Part shown: one piece after another, positions 1 to 7,521 of the stretch
Numbering within the stretch: the stretch's first letter is position 1
Layout of the letters: each line of letters opens with the position of its first letter
Assembly (NCBI RefSeq): GCF_009711225.1
Contig: NZ_WMIE01000013.1
Location: 1 to 64,000, forward strand
Reading direction: 5' to 3'
DNA from: Paracoccus aestuariivivens
Lineage (GTDB): Bacteria; Pseudomonadota; Alphaproteobacteria; Rhodobacterales; Rhodobacteraceae
Length of the DNA stretch: 64,000 bases
Notes under the pieces: generated by a model
Told to the model about the DNA's origin: nothing
The model's input: only the letters and a program-made list of their open reading frames with translations
Database searches by the model: none
Made by a program: the position numbers and the translations under genes

Positions 1-398
1 CCGCGGGCGGAGCAGGTCACCTGTTCAGGGCTGCGGGAACGGGGCTTCATCGGCGACCGGAAATTGCAGGGTTTCTCGCCAAAGCATACGAAACCCTGCA
101 ATTCAAAGCGAATGAAGCCTAAGGTTGATCACCCAAAATCAATGCGTCGGGAGGTGTTCAGAGCGGACTAAGTACTTCCATCTGGCTGTAGCGTTTCTGA
201 ACGTTCTAGAGGATTTTGGACCGCTCATGTCCTCGAGGCGCATTACACCGACGCAATAGAAAAAGATCGAACATGGGGTCTTTGATCGCGCCGAAACCAT
301 GCGGGGCACTGCAGCCTAACTGCCCTGACCCAAGCTGGGCAATCGCTCGATTCTGCGGACGCACTTCAACGCATAGAGCGATGATTTATCTGAGATAA
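1..398. other. Left-edge intergenic region
   Basis: No convincing gene. One frame open from the left edge (from base 3) stops at 120-122 and could be the last 39 codons of a gene outside the window, but its residues are not recognisable. The region holds a perfect 14-bp inverted repeat described separately. The frame at 216-398 has no family resemblance and no good ribosome site, and I do not call it. Confidence 0.5.
62..103. repeat. 14-bp perfect inverted repeat (hairpin)
   Basis: Arms AATTGCAGGGTTTC (62-75) and GAAACCCTGCAATT (90-103) are exact reverse complements separated by 14 bases. No T-run follows on either strand, so it is not a typical intrinsic terminator. It could be a protein-binding palindrome, a recombination remnant or an RNA structure at the end of the gene to the left. 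Confidence 0.7.
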
Positions 399-474
399 TG
401 GTAGGCGCGGAGGGACTCGAACCCCCAGCCAAGGCGTTATGAGCGCCCTGCTCTAACCATTGAGCTACACGCCC
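399..474 (-). tRNA. tRNA with CAT anticodon, probably tRNA-Ile2
   Basis: Read on the - strand the sequence folds as a 76-nt cloverleaf. The acceptor arms are GGGCGTG and CGCGCCT (a G-U first pair, all positions paired). The D-arm is GCTC/GAGC, the anticodon stem GGGCG/CGCCT encloses loop CTCATAA, the T-loop is TTCGAGT, and CCA is encoded. The CAT anticodon allows Met or lysidine-modified Ile. The CTTGG stretch after the anticodon stem resembles tRNA-Ile2 more than elongator tRNA-Met, so I favour Ile2; this part is inference. Confidence 0.9.
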
Positions 475-1173
475 CTACCTCTGCTTCGCCTAATACGGAA
501 CCCATCTAGGGGTCAATAGCGCCCGTAACGCGTCCTGTTGATTTCCATGCAGAACTGGACCCGAGTCCATCAGACTACTGCCATTGGAATTGGAAGACGG
601 AACTTCTGAACATCGTCAGATGGATTGAATCGGGTGATAGGTCGTCGTTTTGCGCGGGAACTACCCGGTCGGATACATATCGGACCAACGCACAGGTCGC
701 TAACGCATTAGGCCACGATGAACGATGATGGAGTATCCAAGCACCTTCACGACCAAAGCGAGGGGGCGGCGCCCGAACGCCCGGACGAACTCGATCTGCC
801 CGCCGGGAAACTCGTACCGAAAAGGGCCCATCGGATGTGCGCCCACCTGTCGCGGATCAGTGCGATCCATCAGGACGATCATGGGGGCGTGCAGATCTTG
901 CAATAGATCGTTGCGAATTGGGGTAGCTCCGGCACTCCTCACTTCGTTCGCCACGATGGTCTTCTGCCAGACCCGGAGTCGCTGCCTAGCTTTTCGACAG
1001 CGATGTAGTGCGAAGGTAAGCCTGTTCGCCATAATCTGCAGGTCTCTCGTCCGCTTCTAAGACGATCGGAACCAAGGCCCAACCGGTTGCTGATTCAGCG
1101 CGAACGACGTAAATCGCTGCTGTCTGTACTCTTGAACGGCCAACCTGTGGCCTTATGAAAGGCCGTGATTGGC
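475..1173. other. Intergenic region without a supported gene
   Basis: Opposing overlapping frames exist at 700-1032 (-) and 725-1060 (+), both about 110 codons. The - strand frame contains a short EFPGGQIE stretch vaguely like a Nudix motif, but the remaining Nudix-box residues are absent and neither frame matches a family I know. Base composition is lower in GC than in the flanking genes. It may be decayed coding DNA next to the tRNA. Confidence 0.4.
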
Positions 1174-2121
1174 ATGACTGCTGCATCTATACCCGACTAT
1201 CTTGTAACGCATAACGGCGGCTTTCATGCTGACGAGCTGCTGTCGTCGGTTGTGCTGACGCGGCTGTTTCCCGATGCGCAATTGATCAGGACAAGGGCCT
1301 CGGAATGCATCACGCCGGGTGCCGACAGGATCATTTATGATGTAGGTCGCGACTATGATGCGGGTACAAGAATCTTCGATCACCATCAACGCAACGCGCC
1401 GCTGCGGGACGATGGACAGCCCTATAGTTCGTTCGGATTGATCTGGAAGCACTTCGGTCGCGACTATCTGGCAGCGATGAATGTTCCCGCAAGAGACATC
1501 GAGTCCATCCACGCCTCGTTCGACGCGGGCTTTGTATTGCCGGTGGATCTGGTCGATAACGGCGCACTTAGCCCGTCAACGGCTGGGCCGTTGCTGTCGG
1601 ACCTGACGTTGCCCGCGCTAATGGAGAGCTTGAAGCCCGTATTCGATGACACGTCACCCGATAGCGAGGATCGCGCTTTCCAGTCTGCACTTGGTGTCGC
1701 TCGCGCATTCGTCGAAGCGAGCATCAATCGCAAGTCTGCCAAGTACCGTGCCGAAGCCATGGTGCTCGAGGCAGTGGCGAGGGCAGGGGATGGCCGCGTC
1801 CTTGAACTGCCGATGGGCATGCCGTTCCGCTCGGCGGTGGTAAAGGCGGGAGCAGACCATCTGCTGTTTGTGGTCCATCCGCGTGATCGGGACTGGACGC
1901 TGACCGGTATCCGGCTGAACGACGAGGGGTTCGAACTTCGCGCCGACCTTCCCGAAAGCTGGGCAGGTCTGACGGATGAGGCATTCGAAGCAGCCTCGGG
2001 CGTGGCCGGTGCCAAGTTCTGCCACAACGGGCGTTTCATTGCGGTTGCGGCAAGCCGTGACGCAATATTGGAGTTGGCCCGCATTGCGGTGATCGAAGCC
2101 GAGGGCCAGCACCAGTCCTGA
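1174..2121 (+). CDS. MYG1 family protein (UPF0160)
   Basis: 315-residue homologue of the MYG1/UPF0160 family, which has a DHH-phosphoesterase-like fold; eukaryotic MYG1 is reported to be a 3'-5' RNA exonuclease. The N-terminal metal-site motif HNGGFHADE comes within the first 25 residues. It is followed by DVG, then FDHHQR near residue 70, all typical of the family. Length matches the family. A GTG at 1165 would add three residues, but its spacing to the AAAGG at 1158-1162 is only 2 nt, so I chose ATG 1174. The gene stands alone. The bacterial role is not established. Confidence 0.9.
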   Translation: MTAASIPDYLVTHNGGFHADELLSSVVLTRLFPDAQLIRTRASECITPGADRIIYDVGRDYDAGTRIFDHHQRNAPLRDDGQPYSSFGLIWKHFGRDYLAAMNVPARDIESIHASFDAGFVLPVDLVDNGALSPSTAGPLLSDLTLPALMESLKPVFDDTSPDSEDRAFQSALGVARAFVEASINRKSAKYRAEAMVLEAVARAGDGRVLELPMGMPFRSAVVKAGADHLLFVVHPRDRDWTLTGIRLNDEGFELRADLPESWAGLTDEAFEAASGVAGAKFCHNGRFIAVAASRDAILELARIAVIEAEGQHQS

Positions 2122-2226
2122 AGCACGTCGGGTCCCCGGGGTGATGTGGCCTTGGCTCTCGATTCCGGTTGGGAACAAAGTTCGCAAGCATCTTGAATAA
2201 GTCGTCGCGGTCAAACCGGACCTTTG

Positions 2227-3603
2227 TCACAACGCGGCGAGCACCCTTGCCCAAGAGCGGATGCCCTTGTGGAAGCTGGTGAGGCTGTATTTCTCGTTCG
2301 GGCTGTGGATGCGGTCGTCGCTGAGGCCGAAGCCCGCCATGACCACGTCCAGTCCCAGCATCTCTTTGATCATGGTGGCGACGGGGATCGAGCCGCCTCC
2401 GCCGACGAAAGCAGCGTCCTTGCCCCATTCGTCGCTCAGCGCCTGCTGGGTTTTCTGGAAGACCGGAGCAGAAACCTCGAAGGCCACCGCGCTGCCCGAG
2501 CCGAATTCGGTGAACTCGACGCGACAATCCGCAGGAATGCGGGCATTGACGAAGTCTCGGAAGGCGGCGCGGATCTTGTGGGGGTCTTGGTTAAAGACCA
2601 GCCGGAAGCTGATCTTCGCGGAGGCGACGGCGGGGATCACCGTTTTGAACCCGTCACCGGTATAGCCGCCGATCATGCCGTTCACCTCGCAGGTCGGGCG
2701 CGACCAAGTCTGCTCCAGCACCGAGCGACCTTTTTCGCCTGCGGGTAGGGAAAGCCCGACCTCGCCCAGAAACGCGGCTTCCGAGAAGTTCAGCTTGGCC
2801 CAACTGTCGCGCAGGGACTGCGGAAGCTCCGGCACGCCGTCATAAAAACCGGGCAGCGTGATGCGGCCATCGGCGTCGCGCAGATCGGCAAGGATGCGGG
2901 CCAGAACGTGGTTCGGGTTGGCGGCAGCCGAGCCATAGAAGCCGGAATGCAGATCGCGATCGCTGGCATGGATGTGAACTTCCTCGGCGCAAAGACCGCG
3001 CAGGCTGGTCGTGATCGCGGGCGTCTGCTTATCCCACATATTGGTGTCGCAGATCATCGCGACATCGGCCCCCAGTTCGGGTTTGGCCGCTTCGAGGAAG
3101 CCCGGAAGGTTCGCGCCGCCGGATTCCTCCTCGCCCTCCAGCAGGATGGTGATCGGCAGCGGTAGCTTGCCGGTGACGGCCTTCCAGGCGCGGCAGGCCT
3201 CGACAAAGGTCATCAGCTGGCCCTTGTCGTCGGATGCGCCCCTGCCGCGGATCTCTTTGCTGCCATCGGCAAGGGTGGCGATCTTTGGTTCAAACGGATC
3301 GCCGTCCCACAGTTCCAACGGATCGGCGGGCTGCACGTCGTAATGGCCATAGAACAGGATCTTGGTTCCCGTGGCATCGTGGTTCTTGGCCAGAACGATG
3401 GGATGGCCGGGGGTGGGCCGCACCTCGGAGGCGAAGCCGATCGAGGCCAGGTCCTGCGAATGCCATTCGGCGCAGGCGCGGGTTTCATCAGCATAGGCCG
3501 GATCGGTCGAGATCGATTTCATCCGCACGGTCTGGAACAGCCGATCCAGTGCATTGTCGAAATCGGCGTCGATATGGGCCAGAACTTTATCAAGATCGGA
3601 CAT
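2227..3603 (-). CDS. M20 family dipeptidase
   Basis: 458-residue zinc metallopeptidase of the M20 (ArgE/DapE/carnosinase-like) family. The metal-binding HxD is in FYGHYDVQP (H87, D89), the bridging aspartate in GASDDKGQ (D125), and the catalytic base and ligand in LLEGEEESG (near E159/E160). It is cytosolic, with no signal peptide. The start is ATG 3603 behind GGGAGG at 8 nt; the TTG three bases earlier is less likely. It lies 30 bases downstream of the SLC13-type permease on the same strand, so the two are probably co-transcribed. With the neighbouring AbgT transporter this suggests use of peptides or aminobenzoyl-glutamate-like substrates, but the substrate is unproven. Confidence 0.9.
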   Translation of the reverse strand: MSDLDKVLAHIDADFDNALDRLFQTVRMKSISTDPAYADETRACAEWHSQDLASIGFASEVRPTPGHPIVLAKNHDATGTKILFYGHYDVQPADPLELWDGDPFEPKIATLADGSKEIRGRGASDDKGQLMTFVEACRAWKAVTGKLPLPITILLEGEEESGGANLPGFLEAAKPELGADVAMICDTNMWDKQTPAITTSLRGLCAEEVHIHASDRDLHSGFYGSAAANPNHVLARILADLRDADGRITLPGFYDGVPELPQSLRDSWAKLNFSEAAFLGEVGLSLPAGEKGRSVLEQTWSRPTCEVNGMIGGYTGDGFKTVIPAVASAKISFRLVFNQDPHKIRAAFRDFVNARIPADCRVEFTEFGSGSAVAFEVSAPVFQKTQQALSDEWGKDAAFVGGGGSIPVATMIKEMLGLDVVMAGFGLSDDRIHSPNEKYSLTSFHKGIRSWARVLAAL

Positions 3604-3633
3604 CAACGAAACCTCCCTCAGGTCAGTTGCAGA

Positions 3634-5439
3634 TCAGAACGGCCAGATTAGTGGCACGAGGAAAACGGCGATGATGAAGAACCAGATCAACATCGGAAGC
3701 CCCAGCTTCCAGTAATCACCGAACTTGTAGGCCCCCGGCTCCATCACCATCAGGTTGGTGGGCGTGGCGACGGGCGTCAGGAAGGCCCCGGCACAGGCGA
3801 TACAGACGCACATCAGCACCGGCTGGACCGAGATCCCCATCTTCTGCGCGGCCACGACCGATATGGGGATGATGATCAGGGATGTCGCGGTGTTCGAGAT
3901 AACCTGTCCAAGAATGGCGGACAGGATGAACAGTCCCGCCAGCAGCGGATAGGGGCCCATATCGCCGACCACATAGACCAGCCCATCCGCCAGAAGCTGC
4001 GCCGCCCCTGTGACCTGCATCGCCGTTGAAAGCGGCATGAGTGCCGCGACAAGGATGACGGTCGTCCAGCCGATGGCGCGATAGGCTTGCTCGACGCTGA
4101 GCACGCCTGCGATCAGGATGATACCTGCGGCCAGAAGCCCAGCGACGGCGGGTGGAACAAGGCCCGTTGCCAGTAAAAGGACCATCAACCCAAGCGCAAA
4201 CAGAACCGTTTTGGAACCCGGCCCCATCGACACGGCCTGACGGCGCACCAGATCGGGCGCGTTGACGACGAGAACCTCACGTTGCGCGAGGCGAGTTTCA
4301 AGCGCGTACCATGTGCCTTTCAACAGCAGCGTATCTCCGGCGGCAAGGACGGCCCCGCGCGGAACATCATCGCCTTGCCTCTGGATTGCCAGCACGATCA
4401 GATCGCCACTTTCTGTGACCATGCCCGGAAAGAACCGCATCCCGATCAGCGGCGAGCGCGGCGGAATAACGACCTCGGCAAGACCGGAATCGCGATTGAA
4501 CAATGTCTCGGAGATGCCGTCCGGACGTGGGTCTTGCCGGAATGTAAGCTTCATTTCGTTGGCAAGTTCGGTTGCCTGATCGGCCGGCCCGCGAATGACA
4601 AGGATATCGCCGACCTTTACGATATCGTCGAGGGTCGTCTGCCCCTTTGCGTCTTTTATGGTCACAAGCGCTAGCTGGGGTTGATTGGTGAAGGCTAACG
4701 ATCCCCGGTTAGTTCCGCTGATCGGAGAGCCGCTGCGAACGCGCAACTGGTGCAGATCGCTCGACAGTAGATACTGTTCGAACAGCGTGGTCGCATGGCG
4801 GCTCAGATCGGGGGGCAGCGATGTACTGCTGCGTTCGGGCAGCAACTTTTGCCCGAACAGAACAACGATGGCAATGCAGCCGATCACGATCGGCAGGCCG
4901 ACCAGAGCGAATTCGAAATAGCCGAATCCGCCGCCGCCTGCGTATTCAGATGCTTCGGCCACCAGCACGTTGACCGGACTGCCGGTCAGCATCAGTTGCG
5001 AACCGGCATGCGCGCCGAAAACCAGCGGCATCAACAGTTGCGACGGCGATCTGCCAAGCCGGATCGCCATGACCACGACGACCGGCAACAGCGCCGCCAC
5101 CGATCCGTTCACGCTGATCAACGCGCAAAGAACGCCGACAAATCCCATCATCAGGACGATCAGCCGCGTGCGGCTGGAGCCCGCCTGCGAGATGAGAAGC
5201 TGTCCGGCCCAAGCCGTGACCCCCGAAGCCTCGAGTCCTGCACTAAGCACAAATAATGCGGCGATGAAGATCACAGCCGGATCGCCGAAACCGGCCAGCG
5301 CCTCCTGTACGGTCAGGATACCCGTCGCCCAAAGAGCCAATGCCGCGGCAATGCACACCACGATGACAGGAAGTTTGTCCCAGATGAACAAGATGACGAT
5401 TGCCGCGATGACAGCAAAGACGATCCAAATATCTGTCAA
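3634..5439 (-). CDS. SLC13-type permease with TrkA-C (RCK_C) domains
   Basis: 601-residue inner-membrane protein of the DASS/SLC13 anion symporter group. Hydrophobic segments run from the N-terminus to about residue 195. A soluble middle portion (about 200-370) has two RCK_C/TrkA-C-like repeats (VKVGDILVIRG and VLAAGDTLLLKG mark equivalent ends). A second membrane half follows, with the family-like NTATSLIIIPI and TPVATPTNLMV. Such proteins carry dicarboxylates, sulfate or related anions; the substrate cannot be read from sequence. The start is a TTG behind GAGG. It is probably the first gene of an operon with the M20 dipeptidase. Confidence 0.88.
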   Translation of the reverse strand: MTDIWIVFAVIAAIVILFIWDKLPVIVVCIAAALALWATGILTVQEALAGFGDPAVIFIAALFVLSAGLEASGVTAWAGQLLISQAGSSRTRLIVLMMGFVGVLCALISVNGSVAALLPVVVVMAIRLGRSPSQLLMPLVFGAHAGSQLMLTGSPVNVLVAEASEYAGGGGFGYFEFALVGLPIVIGCIAIVVLFGQKLLPERSSTSLPPDLSRHATTLFEQYLLSSDLHQLRVRSGSPISGTNRGSLAFTNQPQLALVTIKDAKGQTTLDDIVKVGDILVIRGPADQATELANEMKLTFRQDPRPDGISETLFNRDSGLAEVVIPPRSPLIGMRFFPGMVTESGDLIVLAIQRQGDDVPRGAVLAAGDTLLLKGTWYALETRLAQREVLVVNAPDLVRRQAVSMGPGSKTVLFALGLMVLLLATGLVPPAVAGLLAAGIILIAGVLSVEQAYRAIGWTTVILVAALMPLSTAMQVTGAAQLLADGLVYVVGDMGPYPLLAGLFILSAILGQVISNTATSLIIIPISVVAAQKMGISVQPVLMCVCIACAGAFLTPVATPTNLMVMEPGAYKFGDYWKLGLPMLIWFFIIAVFLVPLIWPF

Positions 5440-5834
5440 GGAAAGACCTCGTGGCTAAGGCTTGATCAATCTTGACGAATGCCGATGAAATCGGCAACGT
5501 ATTTCGTAAAAGACGCATGTCCAGTTTGGCTGAATGAAATTCAATCTCCTTGAGAAGGGGTGGATAGGCGCTGCGTCCATCCATCGCGATACCATCTTCA
5601 ATTCCGCGCTGAATATGGTTCTACGCGGATTTCTGTATTAATATAGCGGCATCTTTTTCGAGGAGTAGGGCCCTCGACAAAGGTATGAATCTACTGTGAA
5701 ATTTGGACCGGTTTCGTCCTGAGTCATGATCGCGATATAGCAGCCTTATGAATTAAGGCACGGTCATTGGGTAGATAATGCCTCGATATAGACTGCGGAA
5801 ACCCCTGCAGTCTGACTTTAAGGCGGAGGGTGGG
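5440..5834. other. Divergent promoter region, permease / abgT
   Basis: About 395 bases between two divergently read transporter genes, clearly AT-richer than the genes. No gene is supported; the in-frame extension of abgT up to ATG 5778 lacks a ribosome site. It should contain the promoters of both transcription units, but I could not single out convincing -35/-10 boxes or a regulator site. Confidence 0.5.
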
Positions 5835-7397
5835 GTGGCAAATAAGTCCGTTAAAGACCCTGCGGCAGATAGTGCGGATCCCGGAATGTCCGGCTTTCTT
5901 GGCACGATAGAGCGGGTGGGCAATATGGTACCGCATCCGGCGATCATATTCTTTATGTTGATCGGGATCGTGATCGTCCTATCCGTCATATTCTCGGCCC
6001 TTGGTTCGACAGTCACCTATGAGGGATATGATCCTGCCATAGGCGATATTGTAACCCAGACTGCGACCGTGCGCAGCCTGCTTTCGCCCGACGGAATCCG
6101 TTTCATGATCACCTCGCCGGTCGCCAATTTTCTGGGCTTTACCGGTGTCGGTGTAATTCTTGTTGCCATGATCGGAGTGGGACTGGCAGAAGAATCCGGT
6201 CTTATCGCGACGCTGGTCCGCAAACTGGTGGCCGCTGCGCCGAGGTCGATTTTCACCTTCATGATTGTGATGGTCGGGGTGCTGTCTTCGATCGCGGCTG
6301 ATGCGGGATATCTGGTGCTTGTGCCGCTGGCCGCTGCGGCGTTTCACAGCATGGGACGGCATCCCTTGGCGGGTTTGGCGGCCGGATTCTCGGGCGTTGC
6401 AGCTGTCTTTCTGGTGAACGTCTTCGTGACGCCGACTGATGCGCTGCTGGTCGAGGTGACGAACGACTCTATCCGTACCGTGAACCCGAACGCCCAGATT
6501 ACTGTCGTGGGCAACCTATTCTACATGATCGCATCGTCGATCATCATGGCCATCATCTGCACCCTTTTGACCGAGCGCTTCGTTGAGCCAAGGCTTGGCC
6601 CTTATCATGGCGGGTTGCCGGTCGAGGCCTCGACTGGGCTTTCCGAGGCAGAGCAACGCGGGTTGAAATTCGCTGGCCGCGCGCTGCTGGTCTTTGTTCT
6701 GGTCTTTGGAGCATTGACCGCGCCGCCCTTGCCATGGGGCATCCTGCGCAATCAGGAGACCGGTGGCATCATGGCCGGTTCGCCTTTCATGAGCGGACTG
6801 ATCGTGTTGATCAGCCTTCTGTTTCTTTGTGTCGGCTATGCCTACGGGCGGGGGGCGGGGACGATTGCGAATGTGACGGCCGCAATCGGATTGGTAGTGA
6901 AAACATGGAGCAATCTTTCTGGCATGATTTTCCTGTTGTTCGTCATCGCGAACTTCATTGCCTTCTTTAACTTCACCAATCTCGCGACGGTGCTTGCGGT
7001 CAATCTGGCCGATTTCCTGCAAACCGTACCGATCGGAGCGACAGGGTATATCATCCTGTTCGTACTGGTGGTCGCGATCATCGACATCATTCTGACTGGC
7101 GCACTTGCGAAATGGGCCATCCTTGCGCCTGTGTTCGTTCCGCTTTTCATGCGGCTTGGCGGAAATCCGGACCTTGTGCTGGCCGCATATCGAACCGGAG
7201 ACAGCCCGATGAATGTCATCACTCCGTTGAACGTCTATTTGGCTGTGATGGTCGGCTTTGCGCAAAAATATCAGAAAGATGCCGGGATCGGCACAATTGT
7301 CGCACTGATGCTGCCCTATACGATCACACTGCTGGTTTTGTGGACGCTTCTGCTTGTCGTTTGGTACGCCGTAGGTCTGCCACTCGGCCCCGCCTGA
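5835..7397 (+). CDS. abgT: AbgT family transporter (p-aminobenzoyl-glutamate type)
   Basis: 520-residue multi-spanning inner-membrane protein of the AbgT family, whose members import p-aminobenzoyl-glutamate or export sulfonamides. The opening part with HPAIIFF and the C-terminal half with GDSPMNVITPLNVYL are strongly AbgT-like. Length fits the family (about 510). I chose GTG 5835 because GGAGG lies at 5825-5829 with 5-nt spacing; ATG 5778 is an in-frame alternative adding 19 residues. It is divergent from the SLC13 permease and M20 peptidase genes. In Escherichia coli AbgT works with M20 peptidases AbgA/AbgB, so a functional link is reasonable. Confidence 0.92.
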   Translation: MANKSVKDPAADSADPGMSGFLGTIERVGNMVPHPAIIFFMLIGIVIVLSVIFSALGSTVTYEGYDPAIGDIVTQTATVRSLLSPDGIRFMITSPVANFLGFTGVGVILVAMIGVGLAEESGLIATLVRKLVAAAPRSIFTFMIVMVGVLSSIAADAGYLVLVPLAAAAFHSMGRHPLAGLAAGFSGVAAVFLVNVFVTPTDALLVEVTNDSIRTVNPNAQITVVGNLFYMIASSIIMAIICTLLTERFVEPRLGPYHGGLPVEASTGLSEAEQRGLKFAGRALLVFVLVFGALTAPPLPWGILRNQETGGIMAGSPFMSGLIVLISLLFLCVGYAYGRGAGTIANVTAAIGLVVKTWSNLSGMIFLLFVIANFIAFFNFTNLATVLAVNLADFLQTVPIGATGYIILFVLVVAIIDIILTGALAKWAILAPVFVPLFMRLGGNPDLVLAAYRTGDSPMNVITPLNVYLAVMVGFAQKYQKDAGIGTIVALMLPYTITLLVLWTLLLVVWYAVGLPLGPA

Positions 7398-7521
7398 GCA
7401 ACCAGACGGCGACGAAACAATCACGCCAGAAATCTAGGGGTAACTCCGGTGCTGTGGGCTCCATTCATTTCGAAACCGACGGTGAAATGGCGTTCCGCCA
7501 GAAGAAAGCCAGAAGCAGATT

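Noticed and set aside
700..1060. Overlapping 110-codon frames on both strands, one with EFPGGQIE resembling a Nudix motif
   Set aside because: The Nudix box is not completed, no family is recognised, and the two opposing frames of similar length suggest chance in unconstrained DNA.
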